Source: Methylobacterium adhaesivum (GTDB lineage Bacteria; Pseudomonadota; Alphaproteobacteria; Rhizobiales; Beijerinckiaceae). From it: a stretch of DNA of 64,000 bases. Positions 1 through 9,474 of this stretch are shown in pieces. The position numbers and the translations under genes are program-made. Below the pieces are notes generated by a model. It saw only the letters and a program-made list of their open reading frames with translations, was not told where the DNA came from and made no database searches. Every line of letters starts with the position of its first letter. The first letter of the stretch is position 1. The stretch spans positions 186,001 through 250,000 of the forward strand of contig NZ_BPQD01000007.1 in NCBI RefSeq assembly GCF_022179065.1, read 5' to 3'.

Positions 1-87
1 CGCGCACAAAGCTCCCCCTGCCCGCTTCGGCAAAGCCGAGGAACGACGCGTCACGCGCATGCAAGGCCTTCGGGCGGCGGAAGGCAA

Positions 88-103
88 GGGGGGTTCTTCC
101 CCC
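88..103 (-). terminator. Possible hairpin terminator after trmB
   Basis: Read on the minus strand, about 30 bases past the trmB stop, a GGGGG/CCCCC inverted repeat with a 5-base AAGAA loop is followed by TTGCCTT. The U-tract is weak, so this may be only a transcript-end hairpin. I see nothing else in the first 133 bases. Confidence 0.25.
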
Positions 104-133
104 ACGGGCGCCCCTTACGGGGACGGCACCGCC

Positions 134-877
134 CTAAACGGCGGCGACGCGCCGGAATTCGAGGTAGGTCGGTGCCCGGCCGGCAGCCAGGGCCTTGGCC
201 TCGTAGCGGGTACCCGGCCAGTCGGACCAGGCGAGGCGCCAATCGTCGGCCGAGGCCGCAGTCCAGGCGAAACCGGGGCAGCGGCGGGCCCGCACCAGGG
301 TCCAGCCGGCATAATCGTCGATGTCGCTCGCGAAGCGGAACACGCCGCCGGGCTTCAGGACGCGGGCGATCTCGCCGAGGGACTCGGGCGAGACGAAGCG
401 TCGCTTGCGCTGACGGCGTTTGGGCCAGGGATCGGGATAGAGCAGGTAGACCCGCGAGAGAGCACCGTCGGGGATCGCAGCGAGGAGCGCCGTGGCGTCC
501 TCGTCCCAGACCCGGACGTTGCGGAGCGCGCCGTCGTCCACGGCCCGTAGGAGCTTCGCCACGCCGTTGACGAAGGGCTCGGCGCCGATGATGCCCACGC
601 GGGGATTGGCGCTCGCCTGGGCGGCCAGATGCTCGCCGCCGCCGAAGCCGATCTCGAGCCAGACCTCGTCGACCGGCGTCGGAAACAGCGCGCGCGGATC
701 AAGGTGCGTGCCCGCCGCCGGCAGGGCCACGCGCAGGGTCGGCAGCAACTCGGCGATCCGTTGCTCCTGAACGGCGCGCAGGCGCTTGCCCTTGCGCCGG
801 CCGAAGAAGGCCCGGTCGGCGCCCTCGGCCGCGTCCCCGCCCGGAAGGGGCGGGAGTTCATCCCGCCCCATGGTCAT
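134..877 (-). CDS. trmB: tRNA (guanine-N7-)-methyltransferase TrmB
   Basis: Cytosolic SAM-dependent enzyme that makes m7G46 in the variable loop of tRNAs. The protein is 247 aa from the ATG at 877; a second ATG lies two codons in, at 871. A glycine-rich SAM-binding motif (IGFGGGEHL) sits near residue 75. It is followed by the family signature YPDPWPKRRQRKRR around residue 150, which forms the catalytic and tRNA-binding region, and a Rossmann strand VLKPGG. The length is normal for the family. It starts 4 bases after the metK stop codon, so it is almost certainly cotranscribed with metK. A longer frame reaching back to 943 overlaps metK and was not used. Confidence 0.95.
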   Translation of the reverse strand: MTMGRDELPPLPGGDAAEGADRAFFGRRKGKRLRAVQEQRIAELLPTLRVALPAAGTHLDPRALFPTPVDEVWLEIGFGGGEHLAAQASANPRVGIIGAEPFVNGVAKLLRAVDDGALRNVRVWDEDATALLAAIPDGALSRVYLLYPDPWPKRRQRKRRFVSPESLGEIARVLKPGGVFRFASDIDDYAGWTLVRARRCPGFAWTAASADDWRLAWSDWPGTRYEAKALAAGRAPTYLEFRRVAAV

Positions 878-881
878 GGGA

Positions 882-2060
882 TCAGGACAGGGCCGACTTG
901 AGACTGTCGGCAAGATCGATGCGCTCCCACGAGAAGCCGCCATCCGCCTCGGGCGCCCGCCCGAAATGCCCGTACGCGGAGGTGCGAGCGTAGATGGGCT
1001 TGTTGAGTCCGAGCTTCGTCCGGATGCCGCGGGGCGACAGGTCGAAGGCGTTCATCAGGACGTCCTCGAGCTTCGCCTCGTCGACCCGGCCGGTGCCATG
1101 CAGATCGACATAGATCGACAGGGGCTTGGCGACGCCGATGGCGTAGGCGAGCTGGATGGTGGCGCGGGTCGCGAGGCCAGCCGCGACGACGTTCTTGGCG
1201 AGATAACGCGCGGCATAGGCCGCCGAACGGTCGACCTTCGTCGGATCCTTGCCCGAGAAGGCACCGCCGCCATGGGGGGCGGCTCCGCCGTAGGTGTCAA
1301 CGATAATCTTGCGGCCGGTGAGGCCGGCGTCGCCGTCCGGGCCGCCGATCACGAACTTGCCCGTGGGATTCACGTGCCAGACGGTCTCCTCGGAGACCCA
1401 GTCCTTCGGAAGGGCGTTGAGAATGTAGGGCTCGACGATGGCGCGCACGTCGGCCGAATCGAGGCTCTCGTCGATGTGCTGGGTCGAGAGCACGATCTGG
1501 GTCACGCCGACGGGGCGGCCGTTCTCGTAGCGAACGGTGACCTGACTCTTGGCATCGGGGCCGAGCTTGGCCGCGTCGCCCTGACGGCCCTTGCGGGCGT
1601 CGGCGAGGTCCTTGAGGATCTTGTGGGCGTAGTAGATCGGCGCCGGCATGAGCTCGGGCGTCTCGTCGGACGCGTAACCGAACATGATGCCCTGGTCGCC
1701 CGCGCCCTCGTCCTTGTTGCCGGACGAATCGACGCCCTGCGCGATGTCGGCCGACTGGGCGTGCAGATGGATGGCGATGTCGTTGTTCTTCCAGTGGAAG
1801 CCCGACTGCTCGTAGCCGATGTCCTTCACCGCCTCGCGGGTGAGCTCTTCGAGGTGCTTGAAGGTTACCGAATCCGGGCCACGGACCTCGCCCGCGATGA
1901 CGATGCGGTTCGTGGTCGCCAGGGTCTCGACGCCGAGGCGCGCCTCCGGCATCGCCGCGATATAGGCATCCACCACCGTATCGGAGATCCGATCGCAGAC
2001 CTTGTCCGGATGACCTTCCGAAACGGACTCGCTCGTGAAGAGGTAGTTGGAACGTGCCAT
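882..2060 (-). CDS. metK: S-adenosylmethionine synthetase
   Basis: Makes SAM from methionine and ATP in the cytosol, feeding all methylations including the cobalamin and TrmB enzymes in this window. The protein is 392 aa, starting [20 protein letters not shown], the conserved N-terminus of the family. Visible signatures are GHPDK (ATP-binding His), [10 protein letters not shown], and the P-loop-like [19 protein letters not shown]. The start at 2060 is fixed by this N-terminus; the 26 upstream in-frame codons belong to the leader. It lies downstream of an XRE regulator gene and upstream of trmB, all on the minus strand. Its leader carries two strong inverted repeats (2070-2084 and 2094-2141), which suggests cis regulation. 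Confidence 0.97.
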   Translation of the reverse strand: MARSNYLFTSESVSEGHPDKVCDRISDTVVDAYIAAMPEARLGVETLATTNRIVIAGEVRGPDSVTFKHLEELTREAVKDIGYEQSGFHWKNNDIAIHLHAQSADIAQGVDSSGNKDEGAGDQGIMFGYASDETPELMPAPIYYAHKILKDLADARKGRQGDAAKLGPDAKSQVTVRYENGRPVGVTQIVLSTQHIDESLDSADVRAIVEPYILNALPKDWVSEETVWHVNPTGKFVIGGPDGDAGLTGRKIIVDTYGGAAPHGGGAFSGKDPTKVDRSAAYAARYLAKNVVAAGLATRATIQLAYAIGVAKPLSIYVDLHGTGRVDEAKLEDVLMNAFDLSPRGIRTKLGLNKPIYARTSAYGHFGRAPEADGGFSWERIDLADSLKSALS

Positions 2061-2069
2061 GGACAGCAA

Positions 2070-2084
2070 ACCCGGTTCTCGGGT
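2070..2084 (-). promoter_or_regulatory. Small hairpin just upstream of metK start
   Basis: ACCCG at one side and CGGGT at the other form a 5-bp stem with a 5-base loop. It ends about 10 bases before the metK ATG, where a ribosome binding site would lie, and no clear Shine-Dalgarno sequence is visible there. It could modulate translation initiation. Confidence 0.4.
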
Positions 2085-2093
2085 GCGCCTCAT

Positions 2094-2141
2094 GCGATGC
2101 GTCGACCCCGGCTTGACGGAAGGCCGGGGTTCTCGCATCGC
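2094..2141 (-). promoter_or_regulatory. Long stem-loop in the metK leader
   Basis: A 48-base structure lies in the metK 5' region. The outer stem is 8 perfect pairs (GCGATGCG with CGCATCGC), then a symmetric 4x4 internal loop, an inner stem of 7 perfect pairs (CCCCGGC with GCCGGGG), and a 10-base apical loop. It lies between the terminator of the upstream XRE gene and metK. It does not match SAM-II or SAM/SAH riboswitch consensus as I know them, so the function is unassigned. A DNA operator is also possible. Confidence 0.5.
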
Positions 2142-2161
2142 CCCCCAGGCCGGTCAAGACG

Positions 2162-2186
2162 AAAAACCGAACGCGTCCGGTAAAAA
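2162..2186 (-). terminator. Intrinsic terminator between the XRE gene and metK
   Basis: A 6-bp stem ACCGGA/TTCGGT (2166-2181, one G-U) with a CGCG loop is flanked by an A-run upstream and a T-run downstream on the minus strand. It sits 20 bases after the XRE stop. The symmetric A/T flanks would let it act in both directions. Confidence 0.5.
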
Positions 2187-2204
2187 GAACGAAACGGGCG
2201 ATCC

Positions 2205-2618
2205 TCAGCCCTTGAGCTTAGCGTCGAGGGCGTGGATCGCGGCCGAAAACTCTCGCCGCCGCTCCTCGGAGAAATGCTCGCTCACATGACGGGCCACCAC
2301 TTCCACGAGCCCGTCCCAGCCGTCGCCGGACACGTAGGGCTGCTGAGGCGGCTCGGAGAAGCCGACGGCGACCGTGTCCTCGTCGGTGTGAGCGAGTTCC
2401 TCGAAGAAGTACGAGACGGGCACACCCGTCATCCGGCTGAAGCTCTCGAGGTGGATCGCGCTGATCCGGTTCGTACCCTTCTCGTATTTCTGGAGTTGGG
2501 CGGCGGACATGCCGAAGCGTTCGGCCACCCGCTTCTGGGTCAGGGACGCCTTCTTGCGCTGCTCGGCGATGCGCCGACCCACATGCACGTCCCGCGCGTC
2601 GGTCTTCTGGCCTGCCAT
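2205..2618 (-). CDS. XRE-family transcriptional regulator upstream of metK
   Basis: A 137-aa DNA-binding protein starting at the ATG at 2618 (MAGQKTDARDVHVG). Residues about 9-65 form a Cro/CI-type helix-turn-helix, with the diagnostic stretch QLQKYEKGTNRISA followed by GVPVSYFFEEL. The C-terminal half is acidic and without a known domain. This QKYEKGxNRI type of XRE protein is common in alphaproteobacteria. A paralogue with the same core lies at 58546-58953. It is separated from metK by a hairpin terminator, so it may be a separate transcript. Whether it controls metK is inference from position only. In-frame codons before 2618 run into the tRNA-Arg gene and are not part of it. Confidence 0.85.
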   Translation of the reverse strand: MAGQKTDARDVHVGRRIAEQRKKASLTQKRVAERFGMSAAQLQKYEKGTNRISAIHLESFSRMTGVPVSYFFEELAHTDEDTVAVGFSEPPQQPYVSGDGWDGLVEVVARHVSEHFSEERRREFSAAIHALDAKLKG

Positions 2619-2740
2619 CCTGCTCGTTTCCGTCACACGGCCTTCCGCCGAAGCCTCGGAAAAGCGCGGCCACCCCGTCGTCGCGACGGGATCGAGGCCT
2701 CGCGCTTCCGCTGCACCCGCGGTACGGGCTGAGAAGATGG

Positions 2741-3072
2741 TGGCGTCCCCGGCAGGTCTCGAACCTGCGACCCCAGGTTTCATACCACTTCGGCTTCCGC
2801 CGCCGCGCCCTCGCGGGTGCGTTCGTGGCCTGGACTATCCCTTCACCATGGGCTCCCGAGGAAGCCGTTAGGTGCCGCCCGTCTAGTCTCTACACCTTCC
2901 CGCCGCGCTCCTTAAGGGGACCGTGACGGGCTTGGCTCGGGATCGGCGGGGCCTGCCAGGGGCAGACCCTCGGGCTTTCCCCGAATTTGAGCGGATCCGC
3001 CGCGCGGTTTCCCCTCGCGACGCCCAATTTTGTCTAGGAAACCTGTGCTCTGTCCAGCTGAGCTACGGAGAC
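2741..3072 (-). tRNA. tRNA-Arg(CCU), interrupted by a group I intron
   Basis: The 5' exon (3036-3072) and 3' exon (2741-2780) join to a canonical 77-nt tRNA. The acceptor is GTCTCCG/CGGGGAC, followed by the discriminator G and an encoded CCA. The D-arm is GCTC/GAGC. The anticodon stem CAGGT/ACCTG encloses the loop TTCCTAA with anticodon CCT (3036-3038). The variable loop is GGGTC and the T-arm is GCAGG/CCTGC. It decodes AGG. Neither half folds as a tRNA alone; the intron must be removed. The split lies directly after the anticodon, the site known for group I introns of bacterial tRNA-Arg(CCU), for example in Agrobacterium. Confidence 0.95.
2781..3035 (-). ncRNA. Group I self-splicing intron in tRNA-Arg(CCU)
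   Basis: A 255-nt intron with no reading frame of its own. The internal guide sequence GGGAAACC (3006-3013) pairs with exon bases GGTTTCCT, giving the required U-G wobble at the 5' splice site. The P7 strands are visible as GACTA (2884-2888) and TAGTC within GGATAGTCCAGG (2829-2840). The last intron base is G (2781, omega-G). Size and core resemble subgroup IC3 introns of bacterial tRNAs. It lacks a homing endonuclease gene, so it is probably inherited with the tRNA rather than mobile. Confidence 0.92.
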
Positions 3073-3255
3073 TCACCGCCGTCTTCGTAGCACCAACGCC
3101 GGGGCAGGCCAACCGCGCCGAGGCCGCGCGGCGCGCGTTCTGTGGCGAGCCTGCCGCAGGGCGTCCGAAACGGTGCCGCGCGCGCAAGGCAGTGCTTGTT
3201 CCGCGGCCGGCTCTCTCCACAATGCCGGCCGAGGCTCAAGGAGAATCGGTGCATC

Positions 3256-4056
3256 ATGCGGGATCGGCGGCGCGTCCGCGGCGCATTCGGCGCCTCCGTC
3301 CTGGCGGCCTTCGCCACCGGTTTCGGCCCGGCGAGGCCGGCCGTGGCCGCGGCGCCCGAATGCCGGAGCGCGTCCCTGCCGGCGACGGCGCTCGCGGCCG
3401 TCGGCCCGCGCGGCGAACTGGCGTTCGCGTCGGGCGCACGTGGCGTCCTCGACGGCTTGCGCTGGCCGGAGGCACCGGACCTCGCCGGGGCCGCCGCCGC
3501 GTGGCTGGAGAGGCACCGGAGCGTGCCCCTCACCCTCGTGGCGCGGGGCGAGACCGACCGCTGGGGCCGGGCCCATGTCGACGCCCTCGCGGCCGATGGC
3601 ACCCTCGATCTCGCCGGCGGCCTCGTGGAAGCCGGCCTCGCCATCGTGGATGCGGGCGAGCGCGACAGCCTGTGCCGGCCGGGACTTCTCGCCGTGGAAG
3701 CGGGGGCACGCGGGGCCGGCCGAGGTCTGTGGCGCGAGGCGGAGCAGCAGGCTGGAGACGGCGCGGCCCTGCGGGCACGCCTTGGCCGCTTCATCGTGGC
3801 GCGCGGGCGCATTCTCTGGGTCGGCGAGCGGTCGCGGCGAACCTATCTCGATTTCGCGAGGCGCGGCGCTGACGGGCTCACGGTAACCGTGTCGAAACGC
3901 ACTTGGCGCCAGTTGCAGGAACGTGGTTTGAGTGCGGCCACCCTGCGTGGCCGGCTCGTCAGGGTCCGGGGCATCGTCGAACTCTGGCGAGGTCCGACCC
4001 TCGATGTGGCGAGCGCGGACATGATCGAAATCTTGGACGCGGCGCAGGGGCGCTGA
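3256..4056 (+). CDS. Secreted SNase-like (thermonuclease-fold) protein
   Basis: A 266-aa protein with an N-terminal signal peptide (about residues 1-32, ending AAAPE). A region resembling the staphylococcal-nuclease fold follows: TLVARGETDRWGRAHV, a LVEAGLAIVD strand, and AGARGAGRGLWREAE. The last is typical of the C-terminal part of SNase domains. A second basic beta-rich segment (about 200-260) looks like an extra OB-fold. Catalytic residues cannot be assigned with confidence, so nuclease activity is inferred from the fold. The start at 3256 follows AAGGAGA at 3238-3244. Its stop is 5 bases before the downstream M48 protease ATG, suggesting one transcript for two envelope proteins. Confidence 0.75.
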   Translation: MRDRRRVRGAFGASVLAAFATGFGPARPAVAAAPECRSASLPATALAAVGPRGELAFASGARGVLDGLRWPEAPDLAGAAAAWLERHRSVPLTLVARGETDRWGRAHVDALAADGTLDLAGGLVEAGLAIVDAGERDSLCRPGLLAVEAGARGAGRGLWREAEQQAGDGAALRARLGRFIVARGRILWVGERSRRTYLDFARRGADGLTVTVSKRTWRQLQERGLSAATLRGRLVRVRGIVELWRGPTLDVASADMIEILDAAQGR

Positions 4057-4061
4057 TCGGT

Positions 4062-5579
4062 ATGACGGGGGCCATGACAGGGGGCACAGCGCGGGCCTGG
4101 GGCATCGCGCGCGGACCGGCGGCGGCCCCGGTGCGCGTCGGCGCACGCGCGACCGCTCTCCTTCTCTTCACGCTGCTCTCGGGCTGCATCGGCGACCAGA
4201 CCGGCGCGACCCTTCAGCCGGCCGTCGTCGCGGTGCCGGCGGAGGCACCCCGCGTCATCGGCCGCGAGCGCACCACGGCGGATGCCGACCATGCCAAGCT
4301 CGTGGCTTCGTTCGGGGGCGAGTACCGCGCGCCCGCGGCCCTGAAGCTCCTCACCGAAGTCACCGACCGCCTCGTGCGCGCCACCGACCGGCCGGAGGAA
4401 ACCTACGTCGTCACCCTCCTCGATTCGCCGGTAATCAACGCGTTCGCCCTGCCCAACGGACGGCTCTACGTCACGCGAGGCCTCCTCGCCCTGGCGAGCG
4501 ACACCTCCGAGATCGCGGCCGTTCTCTCGCATGAGATCGCCCACGTCACCCTGCGCCATGCCACCGCCCGCACGGAACTGGCGCTTCGCTCGCAGCTCGT
4601 GAGCCGGGTCGTGGCCGACGTGCTCAACGATCCGGTCACGGGCGCGCAGCTGCAGAACCAGTCGAAATTCGCCCTGGCGCGGTTCTCGCGCGATCAGGAA
4701 CTCGAGGCGGACGGCGTCGGGGTCAAGACCCTGGCACGGGCCGGCTACGATGCCTTCGGGGCCGGTCGGTTCCTGCGCGGGCTCAGCCGCAGCACCGGAA
4801 TGAAGACGGGCACGGGCCAGGGCGGCGAGCCCGATATGCTCGCGACCCATCCGGGCACGCAGGAGCGCATCACCCTCGTCACCCGGGCGGCGCGCCTCAT
4901 CGGCGCCCCCGGCCTCGGCGTCGACGAGCGCGCGCGCTACCTCGCGGCCGTGGACGGCATCGCCTATGGCGACAATCCCGGCGACGGCACCGTGCGGGGT
5001 CACCGCTTCCTTCATCCCGGCCTCGGCATCGCCTTCGAGGTCCCGGCGGGATTCACCATCGAGAACACGCGCAACGCCGTTCTTGGCACCACCCCGGAGG
5101 GGAGCCGCAGGCTCCTGTTCGACCAGGTGGAGAACCCGGCCGGACAGGGCCTGGACGAGGTGCTGAAGGCCACCTGGAACGATGCCATCGAAGCCGGTTC
5201 GCTGGAGAGCCGGACCATCGGCGGGCATCCGGCCGTCACGGCCCTGTCACGGGGCAAGGACTGGACTTTCCGCCTCGCCGCCATCCGGGTGGGCGAAACC
5301 ACGTACCGGATGATCATGGCCGCCAAAGGAGCCACGGACCCGGACGCCGCCTTCCGGCGCTGGACGGAGAGTCTGGCGGCCGTGGAGGCCGCCGAGACCC
5401 AGGCCCTGCGGCCGCTGCGGCTTCAAGTGGTACAGGCCACGGCGTCGGACACCGTGGAGGGTCTCGCCCACCGCATGCAGGTGCCCGACCGGGCCATCGA
5501 CCGCTTCCTCGTGCTCAACGGCCTCGACCGCGGGGCCACCCTCCGTGTGGGCCAGGGCTACAAGATCGTCGTCGAGTGA
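4062..5579 (+). CDS. M48-family metalloprotease lipoprotein with LysM-like C-terminus
   Basis: A 505-aa periplasmic zinc protease. A lipoprotein signal ends at the lipobox LLSGC near residue 43. The zinc motif HEIAH is at residues 157-161, and the third ligand is Glu213 in ELEADGVG, the M48 pattern. Residues about 300-445 form an extra domain of unknown role. The last 50 residues (SDTVEGLAHRM...LNGLDRGATLRVGQGYKIV) look like a LysM domain, which would bind peptidoglycan. The architecture fits outer-membrane quality-control proteases of the BepA/LoiP kind. The start at 4062 is 5 bases after the upstream stop; the in-frame extension before it overlaps that gene. Confidence 0.9.
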   Translation: MTGAMTGGTARAWGIARGPAAAPVRVGARATALLLFTLLSGCIGDQTGATLQPAVVAVPAEAPRVIGRERTTADADHAKLVASFGGEYRAPAALKLLTEVTDRLVRATDRPEETYVVTLLDSPVINAFALPNGRLYVTRGLLALASDTSEIAAVLSHEIAHVTLRHATARTELALRSQLVSRVVADVLNDPVTGAQLQNQSKFALARFSRDQELEADGVGVKTLARAGYDAFGAGRFLRGLSRSTGMKTGTGQGGEPDMLATHPGTQERITLVTRAARLIGAPGLGVDERARYLAAVDGIAYGDNPGDGTVRGHRFLHPGLGIAFEVPAGFTIENTRNAVLGTTPEGSRRLLFDQVENPAGQGLDEVLKATWNDAIEAGSLESRTIGGHPAVTALSRGKDWTFRLAAIRVGETTYRMIMAAKGATDPDAAFRRWTESLAAVEAAETQALRPLRLQVVQATASDTVEGLAHRMQVPDRAIDRFLVLNGLDRGATLRVGQGYKIVVE

Positions 5580-5721
5580 TCCCGCGCTGACGCTCACGTT
5601 AGCGAGAATCGCCACACTTGCCGAACGATCCTGTTTCGCCGTCCGCTGAAAGCGATCATCCTACCGGAGAGCTTGACTGTCTGGCGTCCGTCCTCGTACG
5701 GCGCAAACCTGGAACGACGAC

Positions 5722-6996
5722 ATGTTCGATGCCCTTGGGAGCTTCCTCGACCGAAGCAACCTTTCGCCCCATGGCATCTGCCTCCTGTGGCGGCCGGAAC
5801 TGATCTGGACCCACGTCGTCTCCGATTTCGTGATCGGCGTGTCCTACTTCACCATTCCGGTGGCCATGGGGGTCTTCCTCCTCAAACGCCGGGATGTCGC
5901 CTTCGGGTGGATGGGCTGGGCCTTCGCGTTCTTCATCCTCGCCTGCGGCGCCACGCATTTCCTGGCGATCTGGACCCTGTGGGTGCCGGACTACGCCGCC
6001 GAAGCCCTGCTGAAGGCGTTTACGGGGATCGGGTCCTTCATCACCGCGATCCTGCTCTGGCGGCTGCTGCCGCATGCCGTCGCCCTCCCCTCCCCCGAGG
6101 CCCTGCGCCGCGCCAACGCCGAACTCGTCGACCGCATCCGTGAACGCGACGCCGCCCTCGACGCCCTGCGCACGGCCATCGCCGACCGCGAGCACGCGGA
6201 GGAGATGCTGCGCCAGACTCAGAAGATGGACGCCATCGGCGCTCTCACGGGCGGCGTCGCCCACGACTTCAACAACCTGCTCGGCGTGGTCATCGCCAAC
6301 CTCGATCGGCTCGCGCGATTTCCCCTCGAGAGCGGCGCCGAGCGTGCCCGTAGCAGCGCCCTGACGGGCGCGGAGCGGGCCGCGAGCCTCGTGCAGAAGA
6401 TGCTCGCCTTCGCCCGGCGCCAGCCCCTGCAGCCAACCCGCTTCGGCGCCAACGGCCTCATCGCCGACCTGTCCGAGCTTCTCCGTGGCGCCCTGAACGC
6501 CGTTGAGCCGCCGGAGATGACGTTGGCGCCCGACCTCTGGCCCGTGCGCGTCGACGCCAACCAGCTCGAGAACGTCCTCCTCAACCTCGCGGTGAATGCC
6601 CGCGATGCCATGCCGGAGGGCGGACGGGCGACGATCCGCACGCGCAACGTGCCCGCCGCCGAGGCGGCCGCCCGCGCCGGCCTGCCGGCCGTCGACCACA
6701 TCCTCATCAGCGTGACGGATCAGGGCTGTGGCATGAGCCCGGAGGTCAGCGCCCGCGCCTTCGAGCCGTTCTTCACCACCAAGGCCGTGGGCGAAGGGAC
6801 GGGCCTGGGGCTCAGCCAAGCCTTCGGCTTCGCCAAACAGTCGGGCGGACACATCCTGCTCGACAGCCGCCCCGGCCACGGCACCACCGTGGAAGTCTAC
6901 CTGCCACGTGACCGCGACACCGCGGTCCGCCCGGCGAGCCGGGTGTCGGAGGCGACGGCGCCACCTCCCTTCGTTCCCGCCTCCAGCTTCGCCTGA
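5722..6996 (+). CDS. Histidine kinase with ethylene-receptor-like membrane domain
   Basis: A 424-aa sensor kinase. Residues about 25-120 form three membrane helices that closely match the ethylene-binding domain of plant ETR1: VSDFVIGVSYFTIP (Asp35, Tyr42) and ACGATHFLAIWTL (Cys75, His79). These are the positions of the copper-binding Cys and His and the conserved Asp and Tyr of ETR1. A coiled linker (125-165) leads to a HisKA-type phosphoacceptor, His181, in GGVAHDFNNLLG, then a HATPase domain with NARDAMPEGG, DQGCGMS and GEGTGLGLSQ. No GAF domain is present, unlike plant receptors. The response regulator gene follows 15 bases later and is the obvious partner. Ligand binding is inferred from residue conservation. 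Confidence 0.9.
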   Translation: MFDALGSFLDRSNLSPHGICLLWRPELIWTHVVSDFVIGVSYFTIPVAMGVFLLKRRDVAFGWMGWAFAFFILACGATHFLAIWTLWVPDYAAEALLKAFTGIGSFITAILLWRLLPHAVALPSPEALRRANAELVDRIRERDAALDALRTAIADREHAEEMLRQTQKMDAIGALTGGVAHDFNNLLGVVIANLDRLARFPLESGAERARSSALTGAERAASLVQKMLAFARRQPLQPTRFGANGLIADLSELLRGALNAVEPPEMTLAPDLWPVRVDANQLENVLLNLAVNARDAMPEGGRATIRTRNVPAAEAAARAGLPAVDHILISVTDQGCGMSPEVSARAFEPFFTTKAVGEGTGLGLSQAFGFAKQSGGHILLDSRPGHGTTVEVYLPRDRDTAVRPASRVSEATAPPPFVPASSFA

Positions 6997-7011
6997 CCGG
7001 AGAGCCGCCCC

Positions 7012-7386
7012 ATGACCGAACTCACCGCGCTCCGCATCCTCGTCGTCGAGGATGAACTCATGCTCCTGGAAGTGATCGCCTCCGAACTCGAGGATGCGGG
7101 CTTCGCCGTCGCTCAGGCGATGACGGCCGAAATCGCCCTTGGCCTCATCGAGGGCGGCGCGCCGATCGACATCCTGTTCACGGATATCCGCCTGCCCGGC
7201 GCCATGGACGGCTGGCAACTCGCCGAGGCGGCGCGCCGCCTGCGACCGGGCCTGCCGATCATCTACGCCACCGGCTTCACCCAGACACCGCCTCGCCTCG
7301 CGGAGGGCAGCCTGTTCTTCACCAAGCCCTACCGGGCCCAAGCGATCATCGAGGCGATCCGGACCCTCGGCTGCGCCCCCGTGTGA
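7012..7386 (+). CDS. Single-domain response regulator
   Basis: A 124-aa CheY-like receiver without an output domain. The acidic pair is in VVEDE (residues 11-15). The phosphoacceptor is Asp58 in LFTDIRLPG, the Thr is in YATGF, and the Lys is in FFTKPYR near residue 109. Its gene starts 15 bases after the ethylene-receptor-like kinase and must be cotranscribed with it, so it is the likely phosphorylation target. With no DNA-binding domain it presumably acts by protein-protein contact or in a phosphorelay. Confidence 0.93.
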   Translation: MTELTALRILVVEDELMLLEVIASELEDAGFAVAQAMTAEIALGLIEGGAPIDILFTDIRLPGAMDGWQLAEAARRLRPGLPIIYATGFTQTPPRLAEGSLFFTKPYRAQAIIEAIRTLGCAPV

Positions 7387-7456
7387 CCTCCGAACCTGCC
7401 GGGGGTTCGGCCGTCGAAGTCCGACTTCTTGGCCGAACGTCCGCACCGACGAGCGG

Positions 7457-9250
<1,794 letters not shown>

Positions 9251-9474
9251 GCGCCCGTTTTTCAAGCAATCCTGCCTCTGCCCGAGGCCACCTTAGTGGA
9301 CCATGGAGTCCGAACGACGTCAGGTCAGGTACACGACACTTTTTGTCCCCACCGTTCGCAACGCGAAGCTCGCGCGAGCGTTGCAGCCTCACGTCGAGCT
9401 TCGTCCTTTATGAGGAAGAAATCTGAACGTGGCTTGAGCGGCAAGCGAATTCGATGCCGCCGCCGACCCGAGAA

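Noticed and set aside
2094-2141. SAM-II or SAM/SAH riboswitch before metK
   Set aside because: The stems are present, but the conserved bases of these classes as I know them are not; it is reported only as an unassigned structure.
2741-3072. A broken tRNA pseudogene
   Set aside because: The two halves join to a flawless tRNA, and the middle has guide, P7 and terminal-G features of a group I intron.
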